Source: Cristatella mucedo
Taxonomy: Eukaryota; Bryozoa; Phylactolaemata; Cristatellidae
Length of the DNA stretch: 64,000 nucleotides
Reading direction: 5' to 3'
Assembly: GCA_009760855.2 (NCBI GenBank)
Contig: WPIO01000007.1
Span: 3,208,501 to 3,272,500, forward strand
The translations under genes were made by a program, and so were the position numbers. Each line of letters begins with the position of its first letter. The stretch's first letter is position 1. A model generated the notes under the pieces. The model was not told the origin of the DNA and ran no database searches. It was given only the letters and a program-made list of their open reading frames with translations. Shown one piece after another: positions 35,851 through 47,089 of the stretch.

Positions 35851-36865
35851 TAATACAGCTTTCAGTGGACAATGAGGAATTGCTGGATAGCTCTAGGTAA
35901 CAGGTTTCAATATTTTTGTTCTTGGGTACAAAGTGTATTCACCTAATTCCTTACGCCTAAAATAAATAGAAAATATCTATAACTATACAAATTTTTGCTT
36001 CTATGATCAGTAGAATGATAATTTGAAATTCTCCACTTTTGCTGTAGGCACGTTGCGGATGTCGGATTCACACTTACAGCACCCGTCGTTCCGCTACCGA
36101 AATTAGTGAGATTAGGTTAACATAAGCATTAGAACAGTAAAAATAGAAGTGCTATAGTACAGGTACCTTAAAATATTTTATTCTATGCTATTGCAGAATA
36201 TAGACCTGTGAATAGTCATATTTGGATTGTGTGGCATCAAGAGGCTGTTTGCACCGAGCAGACGAGTTCTTCCACGTATATAGACTATTTTTCAAGACAA
36301 GTGCAAAGACGTAATCCGTGCAATTACGTGCTACGACGTGCAAGGCCTATCAAGAAAACTTCGACTCGCTTGTTGGGATCAAGCAAAGCCTCTCATTTGA
36401 CATTCGAGCACTAAAAGAGAACTAAATGTGAACACTTGGTGCTCGCTACATGGAATTTGTTGTGCTATATTAGGTAAGGTAAGGAATAGCCTGTTTTAAT
36501 ATCTGTAATTCCGTGTGTTTACTGGATGAAACAGTAGAGAGAAGAGAGTAATACAGTTTGCTTCTCTTGGAATTTTTCTGGAACCGACTGACCAACCTAG
36601 CAATTACTACTTGTGTATGACGGGCCTTTCCCGTCGCCAGACTGGCAATCGTGCTCCTCCCATCACGTAGCCGCACGCTTCTTGATCCATAGTCCTACTA
36701 GCGCTTCACTCTGAGCTCCCCGAGAGAGACCAGCCCTCTCTAGAAAGCTCATCTATCCTCAGGGGAATAATAGCAAGTCAGAGAGCGATGAAAATATTGC
36801 AGATCCAGATTCAAACTTTTACATATTGAGGAGAGAAAGCCACGCTTTCCCAGCGTCAGACAGAC
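35851..36865. other. no recognised feature
   Basis: AT-rich unique-looking DNA; no exon or element identified. Confidence 0.5.
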
Positions 36866-36925
36866 GTCGGCGATCTGATCAGATCTGATCGATCTGATCT
36901 GGTCTGTCGGGCGATCTGATCAGAG
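36866..36925. repeat. GATCTGATC-rich cluster
   Basis: Repeated GATCTGATCA/GATCTGATCG words in direct and inverted orientation, interrupted by TGGTCTGTCGGG. Confidence 0.8.
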
Positions 36926-37049
36926 ACCCTGGTCTTACTAAGTCTAATGCCAAGCTTCAGGAAAAGTGTCACCGACTTTTTCTAACTGCTACTGTAGGCA
37001 AATAAGCCCGTGCTTCTGCAACAATGTGACCTGTCTATTTTTGGCTATA

Positions 37050-37745
37050 GGGCTGCCATCTGGAGCGGGCTATTAGAGGTTACGGCATGGGAAAGCGAAA
37101 GCGCCTCTGCTTTAAACTTAGGGGGCAAATGTGAAGCGCTGTTGTCTATACTTTGGAATCAAAGTGTCGTAGTTTCGCAAAGCTTTTAGTGGAAATGGCA
37201 GATATATCGCAGTTCGAATACTTTTGGCTGCCAACTGACCCGGGGCCATCAGAGGCCATAGCGTGGGTACGCGCAAGCGCATTCACGTAAAATTTGGCGC
37301 GTAAACCTGCCACACTGCAGTTTTCTATAATTCTGATGAAAACCGCAGTTTCGCGAAGACTTTTTCTGCAGCTGTATCGCCGTTCAAATAAGCAAAATGT
37401 GGCCAGTCCGGGCTATTAAAATAAATAATAGCTGATTTAAAGGCCTCTTTTTGTACAGTGACTGAGGAGCCTTTACGGCTATCACCACCGCTTGCAGTGG
37501 CGATAAAGGATCGACCAGCGCAAGATTTGAACCGACTACCTCGGGGCCAAGGTCGTGAAAAGCAGCCGCCTTACTGCCATTGAAGGCAGTAGCATGAGAG
37601 CGGGCAAGCGCGGTCGCGTGAAATTCGGTGGGTAAACTCGGAACACTATTCTGTCATTCTGTGTAAGTTTGAATCAATATAACAGATTTTCTACGCGTAT
37701 TTTGGAAATTGCAGCTGCATCGCAGTGTATCGCAATTATTCGTGG
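37050..37745. repeat. ~180-bp repeat block, inverted relative to 33700-34400
   Basis: The reverse complement of the 33.7-34.4 kb units: GAGGCCATAGCGTGGGTACG (complement of ATGCTATGGCCTC), AATTTGGCGCGTAAACC, GAATCAAAGTGTCGTAGTTT and TGGAAATGGCAG. About three units, with a SINE-B copy (37425-37600) inserted in the last. Confidence 0.65.
37425..37600 (-). mobile_element. SINE-B copy nested in the repeat
   Basis: GCTGATTTAAAGGCCTCTTT, CCTTTACGGCTATCACCACC, GCTTGCAGTGGCGATAAAGG, then box-B complement GATTTGAACC and CTCGGGGCCAAGGTCGTGAA. Confidence 0.8.
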
Positions 37746-38559
37746 AGTCCCACGAAGGGAGTCACATCCGTCAGCCGAGTGAGTGGCGCCTGAATGCAAA
37801 GAAAGCTCACCCGGGTCAGCCTCAAAGTCGTCCTGCTCCATCGCCGAGAACCAGTACCGCTCTCTCCGTGTACCACAAAGAAAGGAACAAACCTGAGTCA
37901 AGAAGCTGCTGAGTGACCTAAATTATTTCTCATATCGCTGGATGATAATGGGAGTCTTCGAAAAAATGGTGTCAATCCTAATGGACCTCCAAGGTGGTTT
38001 TAACGAAGTTTCCTCGTTTTGCCTACGGGATAGTAAGGCCCACTATCACAAGAGGAGCTTCCAACAGCTGAACAAGTTCTCTTCATAGAAGAAAACAACA
38101 TCAACAGCAGCTGGAGCCACTGTTAGACCATCAAAAGGTTCTGATGCCACCACGCGCATCAAGTTTAGCCTTTACAAGAAATTGTTCATGGCCCTAGGCA
38201 ACGAGTCAGCAGTTTCAATTAACTCCAAGGTCTGTCCAAAACTGTCGTACATATATATATCGTATCCAAAGCTGTCGCATGTAAATGTCAAAGCTGGTAC
38301 CTTCGTCGGACCATGCACAAAGAAGATATAGAGTCCAACGATTTCACCAACAAGCTCAATGCGGGAGAGAGCGGCTTATAGCTGTTGTTGCAGCGGTTTA
38401 CGGCTTCCTGAGCAATAGCTTTTGCGACGCTCACCAAATCCACTCCCTCTTTTCTCTAGCCGAAGGGGCAAAAAAGGAAAAAAGCGAGCGAACGAGCGAG
38501 GATTGAGCTCTGGTCTCTCAAGGGTGTGGGGGCGCGGTGGCGAGACAGACAGTGAGACA

Positions 38560-38700
38560 GTGACAGAGAGAGGGAGATAGAGAGGCTGGGAGAGATAGAG
38601 AGAGGATAGAAAAAAAAGAGGAGAGAGACAGAGAGATAGAGAGGAGAGATAGAGAGGAGAGAGAGAGAGAGCGAGAGAGAGAGAGAAAAGAGAAGGAAGA
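38560..38700. repeat. GA-rich low-complexity tract
   Basis: Imperfect GAGA/GATA repeats. The surrounding 37750-38560 and 38700-38900 show nothing recognisable. Confidence 0.85.
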
Positions 38701-38904
38701 ATATAAGGAGCTTCTTCGGGCTCTTTGATTGGGATGTATAATATCCTCTAAAGTTCATATCCAGGTTGGCCATCCTGAGAAACTTAAGGAGAACACGAGA
38801 CTTCGCACGTCCTTACCGAGGGAAATATAACGAAAGCATGTGACGAGGGACTTACATTTGGGGGCTTTGAGAAAGCGGTTTGCAGTATAGCCACAACTCT
38901 ATAA

Positions 38905-39085
38905 AAACAACACTAGCTGATTTAACAGCCTCTTTTTGGGTAGCGACAGAAGAGCCTTTACGGCTATCACCACCGCTTGCAGTGGCGATAAAGAATCGCC
39001 CACCACAGCATTCGAACCCACGACCTCGGGGCCGAGGTCGTGAAAAGCAACCGCCTTACCTAGTGAGCCATTACGGCTCACCACT
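38905..39085 (-). mobile_element. SINE-B copy, best preserved
   Basis: Minus strand: GTAATGGCTCACTAGGTAAG holds a good box A (TGGCTCACTAGG), GTGGGTTCGAATGC a good box B, about 35 bases apart as in tRNA promoters. The body (TCGCCACTGCAAGCGGTGGT, GATAGCCGTAAAGGC) ends in AAAAAGAGGCTGTTAAATCA. This copy is used here as the SINE-B reference. Confidence 0.8.
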
Positions 39086-41133
39086 AGAACATCAACTCGC
39101 TACTGATCCCTTTGAGAGGTCGTTTTGTATGACTGCAGTGAAGGAAATTTTAATTTATATTTATTTGCTGTTTTTTCTGAGTAAATCTTAAAATACAAGA
39201 TGCAAATTCGTCAGTTTTGTCTTCGGGAATTGTTTAATTTTAAGTTAATTACTGTCTAGGTCACAGCAGCAAAGTTTCTTAGGGAACCGTAGTCATTTTT
39301 TATACTGCTGAGGCATAGGCAATTATAAAAATAACATTTAATAGTCTGAGATAAATAAAATTGTTGCTTAAAGCTTCTATTATTGCAGATTTTTAGCTAG
39401 CCCTGCAGAGCGTCCAGAGATGACGATTGCTGACGTCCAGTCAGCGCCGTGAATTTCGGTATTTCGTCTTGACAGGTGTACGAATGGTAGCGCGCGATAA
39501 TTGCTTCTTTGGAGTTTTTTTCAGAGGAAAGCAGCTGCACTGTGACTATAGACATACATTATGGCTAACGGGCCCGGCCCCCCTGCTCCTAGGACCGACG
39601 GTGAATAGGGACTAAGCTCTTCGACACGCCCCTACGCCGCTGGAAAGGTCAAGGTCGAGCACTACTTATTCCTCGCCAAGCCTAGGGCGAGTAGCTAGAC
39701 TTAAAAAGCGTGCATTATTAAGCTGCGTTAAGGCGTTATATCCCGATCGGAATTTTCATGCCACGCGTCGAATGTTTCAACACATCTTGCCAGCGATCAA
39801 ATTGAATTAATTAAACGTGGACTAAATCTCGTCTCCGACGGAGATGTAGCGCCGCAGCGCGCCCTCTGACGGCCGTGCCCTCCGTGTCAGCGCCTGCTCG
39901 GGCTGGAGGCGCGAGAGGCCTGGGCTTCCGACGATTATCGGACGAAGGCGTGACTTTCAAAGCCCGGCGCTCTGTCAAGGGTTTGCGATGGAACCTGTTG
40001 GCTATACCTGAGTTGAACCGTCTCTTTGAAACAGCACAAACACAACTGCAGTACTTCGCACGTTCCATCACGAGCGAGCATTGAAAAGGACCTTTTTATG
40101 CTATGGCTCGCCTGCTTTTCTAAGAAGCGGCACCATTGTCGGACTTGGCCGTGACTCGGAGCCACGACGGTGCATTAAAGGCACTTTGAGGATCATCAGA
40201 CCGCTCGTCACCGTATCCAATGCTGGGTGCTCCAGCACCAATACACTATCTTCCTAAGTCTGAACTCGAAGCGAGAGCGGATAGCCTAGCGGATAGCCTA
40301 GCGAATAGCCTAGCACTATCTCGCCGATGCTGGAGCCGTCGGTGGCTATCGAATAGACCGCTCTACGCTACGGAGACTCCCAATATTACCTGGATGTTAA
40401 TCGTAACTCTCTACGCTGCGGATGCGGACGTGTGCGGACGGACGGATGTGGACTGAAGCACGACCGCTCGTCGTTGCTGCCGTCATCACTTGGCATCGGC
40501 GCTGCACCTGCAAGTCGCCAGCCGCGATTCCAAGGATCTACCGGAGCGCGCCGCCCACTCCGCCGCCCCGCACCGGGAGCGCGAACCCTCCTACCTCTCC
40601 CTCTCGCAGTCTGCTTCCTGCTAAGGGAGCGAAACCAATATAACGTGAGAGGTATGAGGAAAGATGGAAAAATAGCTGAGCCGTTCTTGAAGATGGTTCG
40701 CGCGCCAGCGTTTCATGGCGGTAGCTGCTAAAGGGAGAATTACGCACAAAAACAAGAAAATCGCTCGTCGTGCCAATTATCGTGAGTTAACGGAGGGGGG
40801 CGGCACATCATGCTGTCGTTCTCGCTTCACGACAAACGTACCTTGAACGAACAGCGAACCTCCGCTTGCGAACAGCGACAGCGGAGAACAGTCATCGTTC
40901 GGAGCCCTCGGTCGAGAGTAAGTAGCGCGCCAATACGAGTGCGTTGTGACAATTAACGCGGTGAACGGCGGGTTGCGGCGCCCGCTTGCCGGAAGCCCAG
41001 TCGTCGCTCGCGTCGCACGACGTAATCTGCCCGCGACCCTGGGGGCGAAGGAGAGTTAAGTTGTTTTTTTTTCTTTCAAGCGTTAGTTCGCATTCTCAGG
41101 GCGGCGGCGACGCCTTCGGCGTCCTTGGCGAGC
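39086..41133. other. Mostly unassigned, CpG-rich from 39840; 12-bp triplicate
   Basis: AT-rich to 39800, then CpG-rich up to the last ANKAR-like exon. Three tandem 12-bp units GCGGATAGCCTA lie at 40277-40312. Several overlapping arginine/proline-rich frames are open at once, which is composition and not evidence of genes. No poly(A) signal was found for the minus-strand gene ending at 41134. Confidence 0.45.
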
Positions 41134-41446
41134 TCAGTCGGCTGCGGCGGCGGCCGAGGCGCTTATCATCGACCTCCTGCTTTCCTGCGACGCCGGTACG
41201 CTCGGGCCGGCAGTTGCCGTCTTGAACGACACGCGCGAGCTTTGCGACAGCCGACCGCCACCGCCGCCGGCTCCGCCGTCGTCCGAGCGGGACGCTGCCG
41301 GCCCCTCTTCAACGGCTGCGCCACCTAGCGAGTTCGACTGCGAGGCAGACTGCTTGACCGAGTCGTCGTTCTGCGCGATCGTGTTCCGGTTGACGGTAAC
41401 GTATGGATTGAAGTTCTGGTTGTTCACCAGCGTCGGCCTCCCTTCT
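41134..41446 (-). CDS. ankar: ANKAR-like exon 6 (C-terminal tail, stop)
   Basis: Acceptor CTGTCTGCTTGCAG|A at 41446, preceded by a good pyrimidine tract; one base plus 103 codons and TGA at 41136-41134. It begins EGRPTLVNNQNFNPYVTVNR and then becomes Ser/Gly/Ala/Gln-rich, probably disordered. It was linked to exon 5 because the phase matches exactly (CC|A = Pro) and the only phase-2 donor of good quality in exon 5 is GTACGT. The alternative is that exon 5 reads on to a stop at 44053 and this exon belongs elsewhere. Confidence 0.65.
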
Positions 41447-41686
41447 CTGCAAGCAGACAGCAGCGGTTCAAACAGGCGTGCCCGTGCGACGCGGCTACTT
41501 TCGCTCGGATTATATTATTCGCACTTCGCGATACGAGCGGGCGGCAAGCGACGTAGCGGAGTAGCGCCATCTGATTATGTGTGCAGCGCTCAGCCAAAGT
41601 CTGTGCAAAGTATGCGAAAAAGTGGCCACAATCTGCCACAACTCAGCCGCGAGCTATGTGCTCTCCGCCAATCGTGTAAATTAAGA

Positions 41687-41712
41687 TCATTAACGACGGC
41701 CGTCGTTAATGA
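41687..41712. repeat. 26-bp perfect palindrome
   Basis: TCATTAACGACGG followed immediately by its exact complement, in intron 5 of the ANKAR-like gene. Confidence 0.9.
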
Positions 41713-41999
41713 CTCATACTTGAGCCATTCAGTCCTTCGCATGCCCCTAGGTACGGGGTATATTGCTTGTTCTATCGCTTTTATTTTGGCGGCACGGATA
41801 ACAGCTTCGCGTAAGGAATGCGTGAAGTCCTAAAATACTGCACTGCAGAGTGGGTTTGGAGTAGCCCTGCGAGCTTTTCTTGCGACTAGCTGCAGACATT
41901 TGGAAAAAGAGGGACACTGGCACTCGTCAAGATCTGCATTGATTCTGCAACCGACCCAGCAGTACTTGCTGATCGAGTACTTCCACGCCGCCGCCCCGG

Positions 42000-42115
42000 T
42001 TTGGCTCAGACGCGAGGTGCTCGCCTTTTGCAATCAAGGTCGTGGGCTCAAGCTCTGTTGCGTACGTAAAGCACCTGAATAGAGACTAGCTTCTCTTAGG
42101 TCGCGTTAAAAATGA
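42000..42115 (+). mobile_element. SINE-A copy in ANKAR-like intron 5
   Basis: TTTGGCTCAGACGCGAGGTG (box A region), AAGGTCGTGGGCTCAAGCTC (box B region), GTAAAGCACCTGAATAGAGA and TTCTCTTAGGTCGC tail. Confidence 0.75.
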
Positions 42116-42569
42116 TAGATGCATATTTTTATCGGTATTTTTTTTTATCAGAGTTGCATCGAAATAAAGCTGATTGGCATCCAGATTGCAGATATTTTGA
42201 GGCACTTGAGGACTCGAAGGTGACTGTACCTTCAGCAAAGCATCGCGGCAGTACTTAGTTACAAAAAGAGCTCTAGCCATTAAGATCTTATACATGTTGC
42301 TCATCTTCAAATTTTTTCCGGAATTTTTCCTGCAATGACACGAACATTTGTCCTCCGCGACAAGATCTCGAGGTGCCCCGAGGCAGTCGCTGGGGGCCAA
42401 GATCTCCGCAGCCAGGATCCATGACAGCCATCGAGCTAGAATAGTATCGAACGATTGGTATTTTCGGCTTAGGCGTGCGCTTACCTTGCATCCTGTCGAA
42501 AGAATTACCTACGGTGTCTGGGTGCGTTCGGTGAAAAGTTCGCTGTGCATGGAGCATGAGTTAGCCACG

Positions 42570-42905
42570 AACCGACGTCTACTCTCTAGCTGCCGACTGT
42601 GGCACCTATTTTCCATGCGTTCTGAGCTGCTACTTTTCTTACGCAACAACAGCTGCTCTCCTGATGCCGATTATGGCACATGCTTTCCAGCGGTCCTGAG
42701 CTGCTACTTCCATGCCACTCACTACCTGAACTGCTCTCCTGACTCTGCTATGCTTCTCGCCTTCTCTTTGTTTCTTGAAATGAAGTCCGTTGGCTACCGA
42801 ATGCGTACCGAAAGCTGCATAGGCTGTGAGTTCGCTATATAAAAACTCTCCTGCGTAACACTCACATAGTCTTTGTGGCTTTATGGAGTTACAGACGGAG
42901 ATACA
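42570..42905 (+). mobile_element. LINE-B 3' end, partly duplicated
   Basis: The segment CTGCCGACTGTGGCAC ... GAGCTGCTACTT occurs near 42590 and again, better preserved, from 42650. The copy then runs through ACTCTCCTGCGTAACACTCA and GGAGTTACAGACGGAGATAC, the family terminus, directly into the ATAC array. Confidence 0.85.
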
Positions 42906-43112
42906 TACATACATACATACATACATACATACATACATACATACATACATACATACATACATACATACATACATACATACATACATACATACATACATAC
43001 ATACATACATACATACATACATACATACATACATACATACATACATACATACATACATACATACATACATACATACATACATACATACATACATACATAC
43101 ATACATACATAC
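42899..43112. repeat. (ATAC)n array, ~53 units
   Basis: Perfect tetranucleotide array starting exactly at the LINE-B 3' terminus. Confidence 0.97.
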
Positions 43113-43124
43113 AACATACATGCA

Positions 43125-43365
43125 TACATATACTTCCGTGCTACTAACTTCTTCAACTACCCTCCTGACTCATCCTCGTGACTCCTGTTTCTTGCTTTCT
43201 CTTTGCTTCGGTGAGCGAGATGAAGTCTGCTGCCTACCGTATGCGTACAGAAGGCCACGAACGCTCTAAGTTAACGCCCTCCGTTGAAAAATCTCCAGCT
43301 TAACACCGTTTAGTCCTCAAGGCTTGCGGAGCTACAGACTAAGATACATTACATTATATTACAGG
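43125..43365 (+). mobile_element. Second LINE-B 3' end, beyond the ATAC array
   Basis: CTTCCGTGCTACTAACTTCT, CCGTATGCGTACAGAAGGC, CTTAACACCGTTTAGTCCTC and GAGCTACAGACTAAGATACA: the same LINE-B 3' region in the same orientation, more diverged than the one before the array. Confidence 0.8.
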
Positions 43366-43530
43366 AGCCGATTCAAATCCATTACTGAAGAGGATTCAGT
43401 ACGAGGTTCAGCAAAGGTGCCAGTTACATGAATTGAGCGAGGCATGAAGCCTTTCAAAAAAGCAACAGGTTTTTATCTACAAGCTTTGTCCGTTAGTTGC
43501 AAAACTGCATACACACATATATGCAATGCT

Positions 43531-43570
43531 ATTAAATATGCTTATATATGTATATATAAGCATATTTAAT
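43531..43570. repeat. Perfect 18-bp-arm hairpin, AT-rich
   Basis: ATTAAATATGCTTATATA, a 4-base TGTA loop, and the exact complement. It lies in intron 5; the DNA from 43370 to 44050 holds nothing else recognisable. Confidence 0.9.
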
Positions 43571-44287
43571 TTAGTTTGCTATTATAAATTATATATAGCT
43601 ACAAAAGTAGGAGTGCTCTCGATTGCTGCCCTGCTTTTCCACTGGTGGATACCTGCGTTTATCGGTGCAGAATCTACGATTCATTCATTGCTCGTGCTTC
43701 ACTCGACTAGTATTTCTTATACATCTCCGAGAAATAGCACCCTTTACGTGAGCTGCGTTTGTGGTGAAGCAATCTAGTACAGGAGCCGCAACGGAATGTT
43801 CCCAAAATATGGTATCGGTTGTGGTATCGTTGCTGAGGACTTACACGGTCATCTTAAGGTAGCCTCATTGCTTGTGACTGAATTGACGAGTACTGTACCT
43901 GAGAGGATGCAAGGTGTGCGCGATCCGAGGAATTAAGTGCTTAAAAGCTAAATCGGCTGCTTTCTCGGCCAAAGTTGGAGAATGAGGAAAACTCTTTGCT
44001 AGACTTTGGTTTATCGAGCGAACTACCTGGGTCGCAAAAGGGCGGGCGGGCATCACCCTCGCTGGGCTAAGAATCGTAGCCGTTCTGATCTAGCCGTAGC
44101 AGCTGAATCGTCCCCAGGCGCGCCTATTGGGCGCGATCCGGCTGCTGCGGGCGCTACAGCCAGGTAGCCTAAGCTCGGCTCCCATCCAGAGCCACCGCCC
44201 GACCAGCCTCGTCGTTGCACCGGACTTTGGGAGAGGAGGCGGAGAATCGTGCGCCCGGCTGCATCGGAGCATCGCTTGAATACGTAC

Positions 44288-44407
44288 GGTATAGGAGGCA
44301 GGCCGACCTTCTTGTAGTGACCCCATTCTTCGATGAACTTTGGAGAAACGTTCGACTTCTCGGCATAGAAGTATAGGCACTTGATCAGATATGGGTCGGT
44401 GCGACAT
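44288..44407 (-). CDS. ankar: ANKAR-like exon 5
   Basis: Acceptor TTTTGCAG|A at 44407 and donor CC|GTACGT after 44288; 120 bases, one base in and two out. It encodes CRTDPYLIKCLYFYAEKSNV then SPKFIEEWGHYKKVGLPPIP, the end of the last armadillo-type repeat and the start of the tail. The frame stays open to a stop at 44055-44053, but the extra residues look like noise, which favours splicing to exon 6. Confidence 0.8.
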
Positions 44408-44577
44408 CTGCAAAACGCCGAGCGCAGCCAACGGAGGAAAATGCCTCCCCTGGTGCCGCGGGCGAGTGGCGGACCGAAGCGCCGCAGCCAACCAGGCCGC
44501 GGCTTTTAGGTGGCAAAGGCTGGCTGCACCGCTCACCCGAGTGAGCGGCTGGCGGGCTCAGCTGCTGCCGCACTAAC

Positions 44578-44725
44578 CTGTTTAGCAGCTGTCGCTCGGC
44601 CGCGTGGTTGTAAGACAGATAGGCAAGAGCGATGGCGGCGCAGCCTCGGACTTGTTCCACAGTAGACAGCATGAGATTGCACAGGCGATCCACTGCTCCG
44701 ATCGTGACGAATGCCGCCGGTATGC
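44578..44725 (-). CDS. ankar: ANKAR-like exon 4 (armadillo repeat)
   Basis: Acceptor CGCCGGCAG|GC at 44725, donor CAG|GTTAGT after 44578; 148 bases, two bases in and two out. It reads IPAAFVTIGAVDRLCNLML, STVEQVRGCAAIALAYLSYN and HAAERQLLNR, a classic armadillo unit (G-V--L--L--S--E-V---A--AL--LS-N). Confidence 0.9.
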
Positions 44726-44999
44726 CTGCCGGCGCGAGAGGCCCAGAGAATTCACTACAGGGGGCTGCTGCTCATGCGCGCGGCGATGGCGGCTCTCCCC
44801 TAAGAAAGTGCTGCTCTTCGCGCCTGAGCGTATGCGAGTTAATTCCAATATCCAAAATCCAACAATCTAAATCCAACCCGTCATCAAGAGATCCTACGAA
44901 CTGTCCCGCTCCAAGTAGACGGTCGCCGAGAGCGGAGCACGAGATGCGGGTCTGTGGCGTGCTTATTCTTTTATCATTAGAAAGTCATGCGTAAAGTTT

Positions 45000-45830
45000 A
45001 GCTGATTCAGCAAGACCTAGGCCAGAGCAACAGAGTGGATTTTGAGTAAAAGAAGCTCGAATTACATATGCTGCTTCATGGAGAGCCAGTGCATGTCGGT
45101 GAAATATGGCGCAGTGCTGGAACTCCGACGGTGAACAGCAGTGCAGTTTAGCGATTAAAACGTTCAAACGGACAGGCCAAGCTGCACGGTTCTGCACCAA
45201 CTGTAAGCGTCTTAAGACACAGGAAGAAAGCCCTGCGAGTCATGAGTCGTAGAAGTCAAGATAGGATGGCCCAAATTCACCAACTAGCTGGGCATTGTCA
45301 TCCTTAACTAGGCAAGCGCAATTTTTGGTAATATCGGTACTGGACACTGAAATAGGGCAGATTAAACTGTTGAGTGGATAACTGTTGAGGTCATATAGTG
45401 AGAGGTCACTTTGAAACATAAGACCAAAATTTCATGGAGAGGCTACAACAGATTTTCAGATCAAGTCTGGTTTGAGGATCAGGCTTTTCAATTTCTGAGT
45501 AATAACAATAATGATAATACGTCTGCGAAGTGCCCTCGGAATCTTGGTCTAGGCACTTTACATATGCTGTACAGGAAGCATGACGATATGGTGAGTGGTA
45601 AGATGTACTGTGTCAACATGCACAACACCAGATGTGCTCATAGCTAATATGTTGGTTTTTATCTTCCCTCAGTCTGAGAACTTTTCTGCCCTGCAAGTCC
45701 GAATGTCCGCTATAATGATAATAGCAATCATAAAAAGACAATTGTACACTGTCCTAGTACAAAAAATCTAAAATCTCATTCTTGGCACTTTACACACGAT
45801 AGAGAATGTCAGTTCTGCAAGCTGGAAGGC
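45000..45830 (-). mobile_element. LINE-A fragments in ANKAR-like intron 3
   Basis: 45030-45490 matches LINE-A ORF2 C-terminal DNA (GCTTCATGGAGAGCCAGTGC, ACAGGCCAAGCTGCACGG, GAAGTCAAGATAGGATGGCC). A separate 3' end with AATAACAATAATGATAATAC starts at 45500, and another tail at about 45715. These are stacked, decayed insertions. Confidence 0.65.
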
Positions 45831-46319
45831 TAGGAAGGCTAGGTCAGCGCTCAGTTTCAGCTGCAAGTCACGTACTGAAAACCGAAAGCCTAAATTGTTC
45901 CTGGAAACTACATTGGCTAGGCGGAGAGTATAAATTGTGCTCGGAAGCGGCCCTTCAGCAAATTATTGGAGTATTTCTTCTTTAAAAGGCCGATGACCCG
46001 ATGACCTGATGACCGTTGACATCTACGCTCTCTGAGATTTCCTACCGAGGTAGGATCTAAATCATTGCAGTGCGATGCCATCCATGGGTAGGAGACAAGA
46101 AAGACACTCGAGAAAGACGAAAGGCGATGAATTGTATCAATCTGTGACGAGAGATCCAACAGTAGAGCTAGCAGAAAGACTCTACTTACGTTGGCATTTC
46201 TGATACGGTCAGCAGAAATTCGCAGCAGTTCTGACTCTGAAGTGACTAGCGTTAAAATCTGAGTGGAACTTATTTACTCGGTACGAAGTAATGATACACG
46301 ATTTTAGCAGGTCAACCAC

Positions 46320-46725
46320 TTCGCGTTCGTTGTCGCTTACTTGATAGGAACGGCATTAAGGAGTCTTAAAGGAAGTTACTTAATTTCTCCTAGTCTAGTT
46401 TCTAAAGTTACTTAATTTCTCCTAGTCTAGTTTCTACTTGTTAATGAGTGGCCAAACAGACTCTTTGAATGACGTAGGGACGAGACTCCCTGACAAATGA
46501 CATACCTAAATATGGTATGTTAGTTTCACCATGCAGTATCAAATCTAATCATTCCCAAAAGGAATACGGTAGGCACAGGGTCTAGAGGGCTAGCAGCTTT
46601 CTTACGCTGGAAGAATAACTTGGAGATAAGTTGAGGCAGGCTTGAAAGTGAACATTGAGGTAAAGCAGGGAACAGACGTCGAGGAGTCCAGTGGACGCGG
46701 TTACCTTGACGATTGACTCTCACAA
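46320..46725 (-). pseudogene. LINE reverse-transcriptase N-terminal relic
   Basis: Minus strand: SLSSLPQLISKLFFQRKKAA then SPLDPVPTVFL matches the step before the polymerase core in L2/CR1 elements (family pattern: CPLDPIPTxLLK). 46373-46437 contains a 32-bp tandem duplication (GTTACTTAATTTCTCCTAGT and on). Confidence 0.55.
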
Positions 46726-47089
46726 CTTATCGTACCTAATCTTAGAGGTAGACCCTCGCTCTGCCTTCGGAGCAGTGTCTCTGGGAAAACTGCAGTCTTC
46801 TACTGGGACCACACACGGATGTCGTTATAGAGCTGTTGCTTTTCCCGCTATCAGCCTCACCATAAAAGGCCGCCACTGTTGATTGTGCCGATCCGTCGAT
46901 ACCCTCTCTCTAGGGTAGAAAATTACAGTAGTGCTACGACTGCTGTTTCGGAGAATTACGACATGCGCATTCATCTCATTAGAGAGCTTTCACGCGGCTC
47001 CGAATGTGCCGATGCTCTTTGCCTCAGCGGGAGCCTTGCGGTTCGCCTGCTTACCACTAAGCGTAGCCTGCTCGCATCGGACGTTTGAT

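Noticed and set aside
38905-39085. Possible tRNA gene, because of good A and B boxes
   Set aside because: No cloverleaf closes around the boxes and the same unit recurs with a SINE body elsewhere in the window.
42639-43269. Frames reading (YIHT)n and (MYVC)n
   Set aside because: Translations of the ATAC array.
44053-44287. Read-through of ANKAR-like exon 5 to a stop at 44053 as the protein's end
   Set aside because: Residues after the GTACGT donor are low-quality (Gly/Ala/Ser/Arg) and an in-phase downstream exon exists; retained only as the alternative.
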